Assembly: GCF_000518085.1 (NCBI RefSeq)
Contig: NZ_KI912377.1
Span: 122,960-186,959, forward strand
Source: Bartonella grahamii ATCC 700132
GTDB lineage: Bacteria > Pseudomonadota > Alphaproteobacteria > Rhizobiales > Rhizobiaceae
DNA length: 64,000 nt
Direction of reading: 5' to 3'
The notes under the pieces: generated by a model
Seen by the model: the letters and a program-made list of their open reading frames with translations, nothing else
What the model was told of the DNA's origin: nothing
Database searches by the model: none
Shown: piece by piece, positions 1-8,450 of the stretch
Layout: each line of letters begins with the position of its first letter
Numbering within the stretch: position 1 is the first letter of the stretch
Translations under genes and position numbers: made by a program

Positions 1-643
1 AATAAAAGACCAGCAAAATATTCCGTGATTAATGATTTGAATGGAGAGATCACGAATCTGTTTCAATGTGTTCAAAATGACTTTGATGATTTAGCCAAAC
101 GACTAGAATGGTTTGTTTGTTCAAGACAGTTGTTTTTTGAACTTGCGGCTATTGAACCAGAGAGCCTCTCCAAGGTTGAAAGAGCTGCACGTTTTTTGTT
201 TCTCCAACGTTGTGTGATGTATGGGAAAAAAGAGTATCTCTCTTTTAGCTTTGGAAGGAAAAAGCCTATAGCATTTAATCCAGAAAAGCTGTTATCGAGG
301 ATGCGGCGTGTTAGACAGAAGCTTCTTGATACGACAATCTTAAATTTGTCGTGGGAGCGGGTTGTCGAACTTTTTGATGCACCCGACAGTTTATTTTATC
401 TAGACCCGCCTTATCTTGTAAAGAAGAAGTGTTACAGCTCTGGGAATTTTGTTGAAGATGATTTTGTGAGTATGGCAAAAGTTCTCAAAAGCATACAAGG
501 CAAATTTGTCTTGAGTCTGAATGATTGTGATGCGGTTCGAGAGATCTTTAGGGATTTTGACTTTTTAGAATTAGAGACCCTTTGGACATCTGGTTTTGCT
601 AAAAAAAACTCTTCGAAAAGAACTCTTGATTCGGAATAACTGA
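1..643 (+). pseudogene. D12-class DNA adenine methyltransferase, 5' end outside window, 3' frameshift
   Basis: The reading frame is open from base 1, and the conserved INDLNGE segment lies near residues 9-16, so the true start is left of the window; the GTG at 25 is internal. The DPPY catalytic motif of the N6-adenine methyltransferase (Dam/D12) family lies in the second half. Such enzymes methylate adenine in DNA and in Bartonella are usually phage-borne. The open frame ends at 639, but the family normally closes on a KELLI-type segment. That segment, RKELLIRNN, is present one frame over and ends at TGA 641-643; moving into it needs loss of one A from the run of eight A at 601-608. The C-terminus is therefore frameshifted, by real decay, slippage or an assembly error. 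Family assignment is firm; activity is doubtful. Confidence 0.8.
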
Positions 644-706
644 GGAAATCATAAAAAGATTTGTTAGAATCAGAAGAAATATTTTTTCTCTAACAGAACT
701 TTTTTG

Positions 707-1098
707 ATGCTTACATCCTTTGGTAAAATTTTACGGAAACTTTGTCTTGATCACTCAGAACGCCTCTTAGATATAGCTAAGAAATTAGACATATCTGTAG
801 CATTTTTATCTTTTGTATAGATCAGAAAAAATCTGTTCCTGTAGGACTGGAGGAAAAGATAGTTGAACTCTATGCTTTAGATCAAGAGGTAGCAGAAATT
901 TTGAGAAGAGAATCGGATGCTTGTTGCACAAGTTTTACAATCAAGACTTCTGATCCGTTGAGGCGTGAAATTGTTGGCATGTTTTCTAGATTTATAGATG
1001 TTTTTACACAAGAGGATTTAGAAAAATTCAAACAAATACCAGAAGTAATTCGCGAATCAAAAAGAGAGAAAAATGCTACTTTTGTAGAGAAATGTTAA
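707..1098 (+). pseudogene. Phage-type HTH (XRE/Cro-CI-like) repressor, frameshifted remnant
   Basis: An ATG at 707 opens a frame reading MLTSFGKILRKLCL, then an HTH-like segment LLDIAKKLDISVAFLS, and stops at TAG 818-820. From 820 another frame continues seamlessly (KKSVPVGLEEKIVELYALDQ and on to TAA 1096-1098). The two halves together resemble the small phage repressors common in Bartonella prophages: an N-terminal HTH and a C-terminal region ending in TQEDLEKFKQI. A few bases are missing at the junction (about 812-823), which destroys the frame. With the methylase upstream and tRNA-Val downstream it marks a decayed prophage end. The TTG at 901 gives only the C-terminal half and is not a credible gene by itself. 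The assignment rests on recalled family resemblance. Confidence 0.7.
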
Positions 1099-1187
1099 AA
1101 AATCCTATTCCCCTAACTTTATTCAGACATCCCTCACAGTAAAAAAGATGTACAAATACAGCAAGTTATAGGATAAGAAAAAGAATC

Positions 1188-1262
<75 letters not shown>

Positions 1263-1359
1263 ATTCATTGATGTTGCATACACCATATAGAATGACAAAC
1301 GTCAATGCCTAATTTCGTTTTCTCTTTCAACAGATGCAAATAACTTAAAAAAATACTTT

Positions 1360-1722
1360 TTAAGCAGCGATAAGGATCTTTTCAACCTCATTGACGAGTT
1401 CACGTAAGTGAAATGGCTTAGAGAGAACCTTTGCATCAGGAGGGGCATCACTATTTGAATTGAGTGCTACCGCTGCAAAACCTGTAATGAACATTACTCG
1501 TAAATCTGGGTCAATCTCAGTAGCACGTCGTGCGAGTTCGATTCCGTCCATCTCTGGCATCACAATATCAGTCAGGAGAAGGGAAAATGGCTCTTCTTGT
1601 AAACGTTCATACGCGCTAATACCATTATCGAAATCGGCGACTTCGTAGCCTGCACGTTCTAAGGCTTTTACGAGGAAGCGACGCATATCGTTATCATCTT
1701 CTGCGAGCAGGATTCGTTTCAT
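1360..1722 (-). CDS. cpdR: CpdR-like single-domain response regulator
   Basis: A 120-residue receiver domain with nothing else attached. The acidic pair ED(D) is at residues 8-10, the phospho-acceptor Asp is at about 52 in LLTDIVMPEMDG, a Thr at about 79 lies in the FITGF segment, and Lys is in the LSKPF motif. In Caulobacter and rhizobia the unphosphorylated CpdR primes the ClpXP protease to degrade cell-cycle regulators, and the CckA-ChpT relay phosphorylates it. The start was taken at MKRILLAEDD because that matches CpdR length; an in-frame ATG 45 bases upstream exists. It is monocistronic, between tRNA-Val and a long gap. Other single-domain regulators cannot be fully excluded. Confidence 0.82.
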   Translation of the reverse strand: MKRILLAEDDNDMRRFLVKALERAGYEVADFDNGISAYERLQEEPFSLLLTDIVMPEMDGIELARRATEIDPDLRVMFITGFAAVALNSNSDAPPDAKVLSKPFHLRELVNEVEKILIAA

Positions 1723-1767
1723 GATTATGTTCCAATGGCTCCATTTGTCAGAGTTTTGCCGCATCAA

Positions 1768-2571
1768 TTATACAATATAGAGTATTTATAAAAAAGACGG
1801 TAAAATGCTCATAATTGAAATGAATGGCAAAATGGTTAATTCTTACATTCTTATTCAGAATACAGCATATTCGTTGTGAGTTGGTTAAATTCAAAATATA
1901 TGTGATTTTGAAAAAAGAAGGGGTTCTCTAAAACTTTTAAGATGATTCATTGCTATCTTTTTTTTTAAATTCGCTGATTATTATCAGAATTTCATTAAAA
2001 AACTTATGAAAACCGTTACTGTAGGGGCTTGCTATATAGAGAAATTAGAAGAATATTATGTTAATTTATTGTTTTTTAAAAGTTCTCTTAAGAAATAGAA
2101 ATTTCATAGTTATTTGTTTTTATAGAGATTTGTAATAAATATTATAAGTGCGCTTTATTTTCAGTTTTTTCCTTAAATAGATGAAAACTATTATTTTTCT
2201 AGATATAATATTAAATTAACACTTAATAATAGATCAAAAATAGTATTTTGATGTTTTATTTATAAATATGTGTCATGTTATATTAAGGTAGATTTATTAT
2301 CTTCATTTTATTAATTATACAAAATATTTTTTTATTAAGTTATTTTTTATGATGTCAAATAATTTTGTTTAATGTAACGATATACTTTGTATATTAGTTT
2401 TTTATTAGAATGCGTGGTAAATATTTAGGTCATGGCTTTCCTGTAGAGGTTAGAAAACGAATCATATGAGTGGTTGGAAAGTAAAATCCATTATATTAAA
2501 AAGTGTTTGTAGATCCAACGCTCGTAGAAATTTTCTTTTTTATGGGGTGGAGCGGAAATTAAGATTTAGTG
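1768..2571. other. Long AT-rich intergenic region, no supported gene
   Basis: About 800 bases of strongly AT-biased sequence between cpdR and the hydrolase gene, both on the minus strand. Only very short frames are present, such as a 19-codon stretch from an ATG near 2410. I see no tRNA, clear hairpin or repeat. It should contain the cpdR promoter at its left end, but no convincing -35/-10 pair stood out. It may be the trace of lost genes. Confidence 0.5.
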
Positions 2572-3489
2572 TTATTTTACAAATACATTATCGGGAATAA
2601 ATGCATCAAATGCAGCCCAAAATTGCTTTTTATAATTTTCGTTAACCATAATTGTATCCAGTTTAGCGCCTGTAATAGTAATACTTTCTGTCAGGCGTGT
2701 GTGTTGGCATAATTGCCGCACTTCAATGTTGTTTGCAATATTGTTTTGATTGGCTAGAATAAAGAGTGTTGGAATTCGTAAATCTCCGTGGAGTACATTT
2801 CTCTTCATAGAATCGATCGCATTAAATACCGATGCCATCCATTGGGATGTTGGGGGCTTAATGGAATGGAACGGCACTTTATGCATGTGTTCCGATTTTA
2901 TATTACTTTGTTTTTTTTTGTTTAATTTTTTCCCATCTTTCGCTGGTATAAAGCCAAGAGCTATATCAGAAAGAAATTGTGTTAATTTATGTTGAAAACC
3001 GTTCGTTTTATTACCGAATGGAGCAAAAAGGGGAGAAACACAGAGCAATTTATTAAACTGATAATTAATGAGATCTAATCCGCTAAGTGCTATCAATCCA
3101 CCTATACCATAGGCGAGCATAGAGTAAGGAGGCGGACAATTAGGATAAACAATATTTTTAAGAAATTTATATAAGTCATTAATATCATTATTTATATCAA
3201 AACAATGATGTCGGCTTTGTTTTCTTATCTTGAAGGATTTTTTTTCTTGATCAAACCAGTCAAATATTGCTGTATGAAAACCGCGTTTAGAAATTTCATT
3301 TATTAATAAAAAATATTTTTCTAAAGTACTTGCGTAGCTTTTGAGAATAACAATTGTTCCCTTAGATTTTTCCACCTCAGGATATGTTATCGCAAAACGA
3401 ATTTCGTGATCTATTGCTATTTTAAGAGTACCATGATGGATATTAGGAAGAGTGGAAGCCCAGTCTATGGGATAAATAGGTGTTTCCAA
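2572..3489 (-). CDS. Alpha/beta hydrolase, lysophospholipase (PldB)-like, catalytic triad lost
   Basis: A 305-residue protein with the layout of a PldB/monoacylglycerol-lipase-type hydrolase: KGTIVILKSYASTLEKYF for the first strand and oxyanion region, FDWFDQ at the DWRGQG position, CFDINNDINDLYKFL, then the nucleophile elbow. The elbow reads LAYGIGG where the family has a Ser in G-x-S-x-G (usually HSMGG), so Gly128 replaces the nucleophile. The strand holding the acidic residue reads FILANQNNIANN with no Asp, and the C-terminal His position in ITGAKLDTIM is Asp. The length is normal and the frame intact, so this is either a pseudo-enzyme or a gene decaying by substitution. It has no obvious operon partner. 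Confidence 0.78.
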   Translation of the reverse strand: METPIYPIDWASTLPNIHHGTLKIAIDHEIRFAITYPEVEKSKGTIVILKSYASTLEKYFLLINEISKRGFHTAIFDWFDQEKKSFKIRKQSRHHCFDINNDINDLYKFLKNIVYPNCPPPYSMLAYGIGGLIALSGLDLINYQFNKLLCVSPLFAPFGNKTNGFQHKLTQFLSDIALGFIPAKDGKKLNKKKQSNIKSEHMHKVPFHSIKPPTSQWMASVFNAIDSMKRNVLHGDLRIPTLFILANQNNIANNIEVRQLCQHTRLTESITITGAKLDTIMVNENYKKQFWAAFDAFIPDNVFVK

Positions 3490-3631
3490 TTGAAATCCTT
3501 TACAGTGTATTTGCCGCTTAGTGCAACGTGAGATAATGAGAGGACTTTGACATTTATGTAATGAAGAAAAAGGATTTAAAAAGGGGTATATTGCTTTTTA
3601 GATAGTTTTTATCAATTTAGGTTCCAAAGAG

Positions 3632-3662
3632 TTGAAATAAAGAAAAACAATTACCAGATAAT
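3632..3662 (+). promoter_or_regulatory. Candidate RpoH (heat-shock) promoter for the small heat-shock gene
   Basis: TTGAAA at 3632-3637 is followed after 16 bases by CCAGATA (3654-3660), extending to GATAAT at 3657-3662. This resembles the alphaproteobacterial sigma-32 pattern (CTTGAAA, then a C-rich -10). A start near 3669 would give a leader of about 100 bases, matching the candidate thermometer below. The match is imperfect, so this is a suggestion. Confidence 0.4.
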
Positions 3663-3668
3663 ATAGTG

Positions 3669-3768
3669 TGGTTGCCATGATGGGGCCGCAGGTTCACAAG
3701 TAAGTTTGCCATTTGGGAACTTTGTGAATTAATTATAAATTATAGTCGCTCTAGAGGAGGGCAATATT
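3669..3768 (+). promoter_or_regulatory. Candidate ROSE-type RNA thermometer in the hsp20 leader
   Basis: The last hairpin before the start codon carries TCGCT (3746-3750), which fits the ROSE signature U(U/C)GCU. Four bases later AGGA (3755-3758) opens the Shine-Dalgarno AGGAGG (3755-3760), 8 bases before ATG 3769. The pairing U-A, C-G, bulged G, C-G, U-A is the ROSE melting helix. Upstream, TTCACAA (3693-3699) and TTGTGAA (3722-3728) form an arm with an inner AAGTT/AACTT. ROSE elements control small heat-shock genes across rhizobia by exposing the ribosome site on warming. Folding was done by eye. Confidence 0.5.
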
Positions 3769-4236
3769 ATGCGTCAAGTAGATTTTTCACCATTTTATCG
3801 TTCCACAGTAGGTTTTGATCATCTTTTTAACTGGTTTGATTCTAGAAGACAACCAGATGAAGTTTCTTCTTATCCCCCTTATAATATCGAGCGTTTAACT
3901 GAAGATTCTTATAGAATTTCTATGGCTGTTGCTGGTTTTTCTCAAGATGAAATTGATATTGAAACGCATTGTAACCAGCTGATCATTAAGGGAAATAGAA
4001 AGTCTGAAAATGATGATGAAGAGCGAGAATTCCTTTATCGAGGCATTGCTTCGCGTGCTTTTGAACGGCGTTTTCATTTGGCTGATCATGTTAAGGTTAT
4101 TGGAGCAGAACTTGGAGATGGGCTTCTTCATATTCAGCTTAAAAGGGAAATGCCAGCTGAATTAAAACCCAAAAAGATAACCGTACAGATGTCACCATCC
4201 ATTACAAAAAATGATAATAGCGACATTGTCGTGTAG
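3769..4236 (+). CDS. Small heat-shock protein, Hsp20/IbpA class A
   Basis: A 155-residue alpha-crystallin-domain chaperone that holds unfolding proteins for refolding by DnaK/ClpB. It opens with FSPFYRSTVGFDHLF, typical of rhizobial class A sHsps, then PPYNIERL, the core AVAGFSQDEIDI, FLYRGIASRAFERRF and the C-terminal GLLHIQLKRE; the following PAELKPKKITV holds the I-x-I/V-like anchoring stretch. Start ATG 3769 has AGGAGG 8 bases upstream. It appears monocistronic, preceded by a candidate RpoH promoter and ROSE leader and followed by a strong hairpin. In rhizobial nomenclature this would be an hspD or ibpA. Confidence 0.93.
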   Translation: MRQVDFSPFYRSTVGFDHLFNWFDSRRQPDEVSSYPPYNIERLTEDSYRISMAVAGFSQDEIDIETHCNQLIIKGNRKSENDDEEREFLYRGIASRAFERRFHLADHVKVIGAELGDGLLHIQLKREMPAELKPKKITVQMSPSITKNDNSDIVV

Positions 4237-4289
4237 GAAAATTTAGAAAATATAAGACCGAATAATTATAAATTTTTCTGAAGAATAAA

Positions 4290-4316
4290 AAACGCGAGGC
4301 AAAAGGTCTCGCGTTT
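4290..4316 (+). terminator. Rho-independent terminator after the hsp20 gene
   Basis: AAACGCGAG at 4290-4298 and CTCGCGTTT at 4308-4316 form a 9-bp GC-containing stem with a short A-rich loop, about 55 bases after the stop codon. The trailing T run is short. Confidence 0.75.
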
Positions 4317-4497
4317 CGTGTGTGTGTTTTCCTAAGAACGAAGCTTATTTTAATAAAACAGCTTATTTCGAGTTTGTGATAAAATGTTATTGCACATTAT
4401 TTTACGTTGAAGAAAAAATTCATGTATGTGCTAATTGAAATGCATAATAATTCACTTTTTAAGTAAGCTTATTTTTTATTTTATAGCATTTGAAAAA

Positions 4498-4574
<77 letters not shown>

Positions 4575-4892
4575 AGTTTGTGTAAAACGATTAAATGACT
4601 GTTTCTTTAAAGGCAAGAGAAAAAATAAACAGAATAAAATCTAAAATGCTCTTGCACTTAGAACTTTTGAAAGTAAAAAATTTTGGACATCAATATCTTG
4701 TTATCAATTCAAGATACGTAACAAATCTGTAAAATTCTTTGTAATCATTTTGTGAAGGGGTAAGATTGGTGGATTTAGGGGTATGAATTGGAGAAGGAGG
4801 GGAGAAAATGAGTACGGGGGGTATATTTTTTCCTTATCTAATCGTTACTTTTCTAAAAAGATAAAGATTTTCAAAAGGAGAGGAGTGAATGT

Positions 4893-5039
4893 ATGGTATT
4901 GAAACGTTTTCCTTTGTTTAGAGTTTTTATAGACGAAGTATTTTGTGTTTTATGTGGACAAAAAATTGTAAGTTCTGGATTGTATAATCATAAATCTCAT
5001 TTTATGGGTACGCGTTTTTATCCAAATAAACAAGGTTAG
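4893..5039 (+). CDS. Possible 48-residue small protein with a CxxC pair
   Basis: An ATG at 4893 follows GGAG-AGGAG (4877-4885) at good spacing and opens a 48-codon frame to TAG 5037-5039. The product starts MVLKRFPLF and contains CVLCG near residues 18-22, with a basic, aromatic tail (GTRFYPNKQG). It sits in the roughly 500-base gap between tRNA-Pro and sufA on the same strand as sufA. I do not recognise it. The good ribosome site argues for it; its shortness and the AT-rich setting argue for chance. Confidence 0.3.
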   Translation: MVLKRFPLFRVFIDEVFCVLCGQKIVSSGLYNHKSHFMGTRFYPNKQG

Positions 5040-5143
5040 AATACTTTAATTTAGGTTTTGTTGTTTTTTTTCTAAAATACCAGATACAATATTATAGAGG
5101 AAAAACTTTCAAAGTGTTTATTGAACTAAGAAAAGAGTAAACC

Positions 5144-5509
5144 ATGAGCCGTTTTTCGGTAATAAATTTGACGGAAGCAGCAGTGGATCGTGTTAAAGCG
5201 ATTATGGACGCAAAAGATGCACAGGGTATTCTTGTTGGTATCAAAAAAGGTGGTTGTGCAGGGATGGAGTATACAATTACTCTTGTCAAAGAAAAGGGGA
5301 TAGATGCGGATGTTGTTGAAGTGAATGGTGCCCGTGTTTTCGTAGCACATGATGCGGTATTATTTTTATTAGGAACGCAGATGGATTATGAAGTGACAAC
5401 GCTTCGTTCTGGTTTTGTCTTTAAAAATCCTAATCAAGTTTCAGCATGTGGGTGTGGCGAATCGGTGGAACTTCGTCCTGCTACGCAGGATCAATATAAA
5501 ACAAATTGA
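5144..5509 (+). CDS. sufA: HesB/IscA-family iron-sulfur carrier (SufA-like)
   Basis: An A-type carrier of 121 residues that accepts Fe-S clusters from a scaffold and passes them to apoproteins. The three conserved cysteines are present: Cys38 in GGCAGMEY, and Cys102 and Cys104 in ACGCGES. It stands alone here rather than at the end of a suf operon. Start ATG 5144 follows AAGAAAAGAG. ErpA is an alternative name within the same family. Confidence 0.9.
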   Translation: MSRFSVINLTEAAVDRVKAIMDAKDAQGILVGIKKGGCAGMEYTITLVKEKGIDADVVEVNGARVFVAHDAVLFLLGTQMDYEVTTLRSGFVFKNPNQVSACGCGESVELRPATQDQYKTN

Positions 5510-5515
5510 GTTGAG

Positions 5516-5531
5516 CTGAATTATAATTCAG
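5516..5531. terminator. Possible bidirectional terminator between sufA and mazG
   Basis: CTGAATTATAATTCAG is a perfect 16-base palindrome 7 bases after the sufA stop codon, in the gap between two convergent genes. It is AT-rich and the T tract is weak, so function as a terminator is inferred from position. Confidence 0.4.
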
Positions 5532-5578
5532 TAATTTTAGAGGGACTTGTTCTTTGAGGTAGAAAAAATCTAATATTT

Positions 5579-6394
5579 TTATTGTTCATTTTTAGCTTGT
5601 TTCCAAAGTGCTTCCATTTCATTCAAGGATGCGTCAGTGAGTGTTTTAGATTGAGTGGATAGCTTTTCTTCAATATAGGCAAAACGGTTTCGAAATTTTA
5701 TATTCGTTTTTTTTAATGCTTTTTGTGAATCAATCGCTAAGTGGCGTGCGAGATTAAGGAGAATAAAGTAGAGATCTCCAAACTCTGCTTCTATCTCTGA
5801 ATTTTGTTTATTTTTAATGGCTTCTTTGAGCTCTTCGAGTTCTTCTTCTATTTTTTCAAAAACTTTATCACTTTCTTTCCAATCAAAACCTACTTTAGCT
5901 GCTGCTTCTTGTAAAGCAAGTGCCTCTTGGTTTGCTGGCTGGATTTGTTTTACTTGTGCGAGTATGCTTGTGGAGGAATTGTTGTTTTTTTCTTCGCGCA
6001 ATTTTTTTTGTTCAACCTGTTCTCTTTTTTTTATATATTTCCACTCTTCTTTTATAAATCCTCGTTTTTTTTGCTCGGCATTTCCAAAAACGTGAGGATG
6101 GCGTCGAATCATTTTTGCCGTGATTGCATAAACAACATCTTCAAAAGTAAAGCTGCCTTCTTCTTGTGCAATGGTAGCATGATAGATAACTTGTAAAAGA
6201 AGATCTCCAAGTTCTTCACAGAGATCCTTTCGGTTTTTTCGTTCAATGGCATCGATGACTTCGTAAACTTCTTCGAGCATATAGGGTATGAGGGATTCAA
6301 AAGTTTGTTTTTTATGCCAGATACAACCGCTATCAGAATTTCGTAATGCAGTGATAATTGCAATGAGATCTTTGATGTCTTTTGAGGCTAACAT
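5579..6394 (-). CDS. mazG: Nucleoside triphosphate pyrophosphohydrolase MazG
   Basis: Hydrolyses NTPs and dNTPs to monophosphates plus pyrophosphate, a house-cleaning and stringent-response role. The 271-residue protein has two MazG folds: the N-terminal one with EEVYEVIDAI and EELGDLLLQV metal-binding glutamates, the C-terminal one with EEELEELKEAI and EAEFGDLYFIL. A charged linker (KKREQVEQKKLREEK) lies between. The start is placed at MLASKDIKDL because AAGGAAG sits 5 bases before that ATG; an in-frame start 21 bases upstream lacks this. It lies 33 bases after lpxXL and is probably the last gene of that transcript. Confidence 0.93.
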   Translation of the reverse strand: MLASKDIKDLIAIITALRNSDSGCIWHKKQTFESLIPYMLEEVYEVIDAIERKNRKDLCEELGDLLLQVIYHATIAQEEGSFTFEDVVYAITAKMIRRHPHVFGNAEQKKRGFIKEEWKYIKKREQVEQKKLREEKNNNSSTSILAQVKQIQPANQEALALQEAAAKVGFDWKESDKVFEKIEEELEELKEAIKNKQNSEIEAEFGDLYFILLNLARHLAIDSQKALKKTNIKFRNRFAYIEEKLSTQSKTLTDASLNEMEALWKQAKNEQ

Positions 6395-6427
6395 TTGCAC
6401 TTCCTTTGTAAGCAATAGAGCCTTATG

Positions 6428-7360
6428 TTAGATGTCCCAACGTCTATGTAACCACATCCATTGTCCAGGATATTCACGGACCCAAGATTCAACAATATCA
6501 TTTAATTTTTGCGTAGAAGCAGCTATATCGATATCATTTTTTTCATCACGTGGAAGTTCTATATGTTCATATAACTCTAAACGATGACGTCCATTAGGCA
6601 AACGAATACAACGTGCTGGATAAATATCACAGTCATATTGTCGAGCGAGTTTTATAATTAAGGGATTTGTTTTAAGAGGTCTGTTAAAAAATGTTCCCAT
6701 GATACCGCGGCGAAATTTTTGATCAACGAGCATACCAACATTTTCACCTTTTTCTAATTTGGCTGCTAATGCCCATGCTGCACCGGCCTTGGAGGGAATA
6801 AGATGCCCCATAGAAGTTTGTCGTGCTTTAAGGACTCGTTTGGCAACATAGGGATTATTGGGTGGTCTAAATAATACCGTAACATTAAGATCAAAACTTT
6901 GTGCACAAATAGGCAGAAGTTCAAAATTTCCAGTATGTGCGGTGAAAAAAATATGTGGTTTTTTTTCATTTTTTAATCGCTCAAATATTTCAACGCCTTT
7001 AACCTCAATGAAACCTGGCTCGTCCGCATGAGGATCAAAATCAAAAATTTTATCAAGAAAAATATATTCGGCTAGGAAACTTCCTATATTTTCCCACATT
7101 TCTATTGCAATCGCATGGAGTTCTTGCTCTGTTTTTTCTGGATATGCACCTCTAAGATTTGTAAGTGTGATTTGATGACGATGTAAAAGGGGACCAATTT
7201 TTTTTACCAACCAAGAAAAAAAAGAGACTCCCATTTTGGCAGGAAAGCATTTTAGAATAAATAAAGAACCAAAGAGCAGATATGCCCATAACAAGTAGGA
7301 TATCTTTTTAGCTATAATTTTAATAAGATATATGAGATTTTTAAGAGAAAGCTTCATCAT
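6428..7360 (-). CDS. lpxXL: Lipid A very-long-chain acyltransferase (LpxL/HtrB family)
   Basis: A 310-residue inner-membrane acyltransferase. The HTGNFE motif (His142, Glu147) is the catalytic HX4(D/E) of the LpxL/HtrB family, an N-terminal hydrophobic helix occupies about residues 20-38, and WMWLHRRW is the typical family C-terminus. Its place as the terminal acyltransferase after acpXL, two fabF genes and the dehydrogenase identifies it with rhizobial LpxXL, which transfers a C26-C28 hydroxy-fatty acid from AcpXL to lipid A. The start codon is 3 bases beyond the stop of the preceding gene, so translation is probably coupled. Substrate chain length is inferred from context. Confidence 0.9.
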   Translation of the reverse strand: MMKLSLKNLIYLIKIIAKKISYLLWAYLLFGSLFILKCFPAKMGVSFFSWLVKKIGPLLHRHQITLTNLRGAYPEKTEQELHAIAIEMWENIGSFLAEYIFLDKIFDFDPHADEPGFIEVKGVEIFERLKNEKKPHIFFTAHTGNFELLPICAQSFDLNVTVLFRPPNNPYVAKRVLKARQTSMGHLIPSKAGAAWALAAKLEKGENVGMLVDQKFRRGIMGTFFNRPLKTNPLIIKLARQYDCDIYPARCIRLPNGRHRLELYEHIELPRDEKNDIDIAASTQKLNDIVESWVREYPGQWMWLHRRWDI

Positions 7361-7363
7361 GAT

Positions 7364-8392
7364 TTAATCGATTTTAAGGATAATTTTACCAAAAACATCA
7401 CGGCTCTCCATTCGTTTTAAAGCTGTATCAATTTCATCAAGCCCAACAATCGTATCAATGACAGGGTGTACAGTTTTTTCTGCCATTTTTTGCATGGCAT
7501 TTTTCATATTTTCCATACGGCAGCCAAATGAACCGAATATCTTAAGTTGTTGTTGGAATAATTGCATGAGATTTATTGGTGCTGAAACACCAGAGGTAGA
7601 ACCGCAAGTCACTAAGCGTGCTCCTTTTTTCATACATAACAAAGAACCGTTCCATGTATCTACACCAACATGCTCAAAAACAACGTCAACACCTTTTTTT
7701 TGGGTTAATTTACGCACCACACCTTCAAAACGATCTTTACGATAATTAATCACATGATCTGCCCCAAGAGAGTGTGCTTTTGCAATTTTTTCATCTGAAC
7801 CTACCGTTGTGATAACTGTACAGCCCATGTGTTTTGCAAGTTGAATGGCTGCAGAGCCAATACCTGAACCACCAGCCTGTATCAGGATTGTTTCTCCTGC
7901 TTGTAGTTTTGCATTATCAAAAAGCATATGTTCTACGGTACCAAAAGTAATTGGAGCAACCGCTGCCTGCAATTCATCACATTGGGGAGGTGATGGAACT
8001 AATAAACGTGCTGGCAAATTGACAAGCTCACACGCAAATCCATCAAGGTGAAAACCGTAGACTCCCTTTACATGACTGCAAAGATTATCCCGTCCTTCAT
8101 GACAAGCTTGGCATACTCCGCAGGTTTGTGCACCATAAATTGAGACAATCTGTCCAAGTTGGAGATGTTCAACGCCATCTCCTATTTGTATAACCTCACC
8201 AGAGGCTTCTGCACCAATGATGAGTGGTATTTTTCTTTTCGCAAAAGCCATGCCACGCCATCCCCATACATCAATATGATTAAGAGCAACGGCTTTTATC
8301 CGCACAGTTACTTCACCTAGACTAGGTGAAGATGGCGGGGAAATATTAGTGATTTCAAGCCGGCGATCATCGAAGAGTTGCAGTGCACGCAT
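7364..8392 (-). CDS. Zinc-type alcohol dehydrogenase/quinone reductase-like protein of the VLCFA cluster
   Basis: A 342-residue MDR-superfamily oxidoreductase. The structural zinc lobe CGVCQACHEGRDNLC, the proton-relay/catalytic region (ALNHIDVW, GAEASGEV) and the Rossmann motif AGGSGIGSAA are visible. In the rhizobial acpXL cluster the equivalent gene (adh2XL) lies between fabF1 and lpxXL, and its exact reaction in long-chain acid synthesis is not well established. The start is set at MRALQLFDD: AAGGGG lies 7 bases before that ATG, whereas the ATG two codons earlier abuts it. The frame extends further upstream across the end of fabF1, but that is unlikely to be translated. Confidence 0.9.
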   Translation of the reverse strand: MRALQLFDDRRLEITNISPPSSPSLGEVTVRIKAVALNHIDVWGWRGMAFAKRKIPLIIGAEASGEVIQIGDGVEHLQLGQIVSIYGAQTCGVCQACHEGRDNLCSHVKGVYGFHLDGFACELVNLPARLLVPSPPQCDELQAAVAPITFGTVEHMLFDNAKLQAGETILIQAGGSGIGSAAIQLAKHMGCTVITTVGSDEKIAKAHSLGADHVINYRKDRFEGVVRKLTQKKGVDVVFEHVGVDTWNGSLLCMKKGARLVTCGSTSGVSAPINLMQLFQQQLKIFGSFGCRMENMKNAMQKMAEKTVHPVIDTIVGLDEIDTALKRMESRDVFGKIILKID

Positions 8393-8450
8393 TACCATTC
8401 CCCTTAAATATGTTATTAGGTTAGCGTTATAAAATTTTATTATTAAAGGA

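Noticed and set aside
2410..2560. Short frames upstream of the hydrolase 3' end
   Set aside because: Only a few dozen codons, no ribosome site, and partly antisense to the hydrolase gene.
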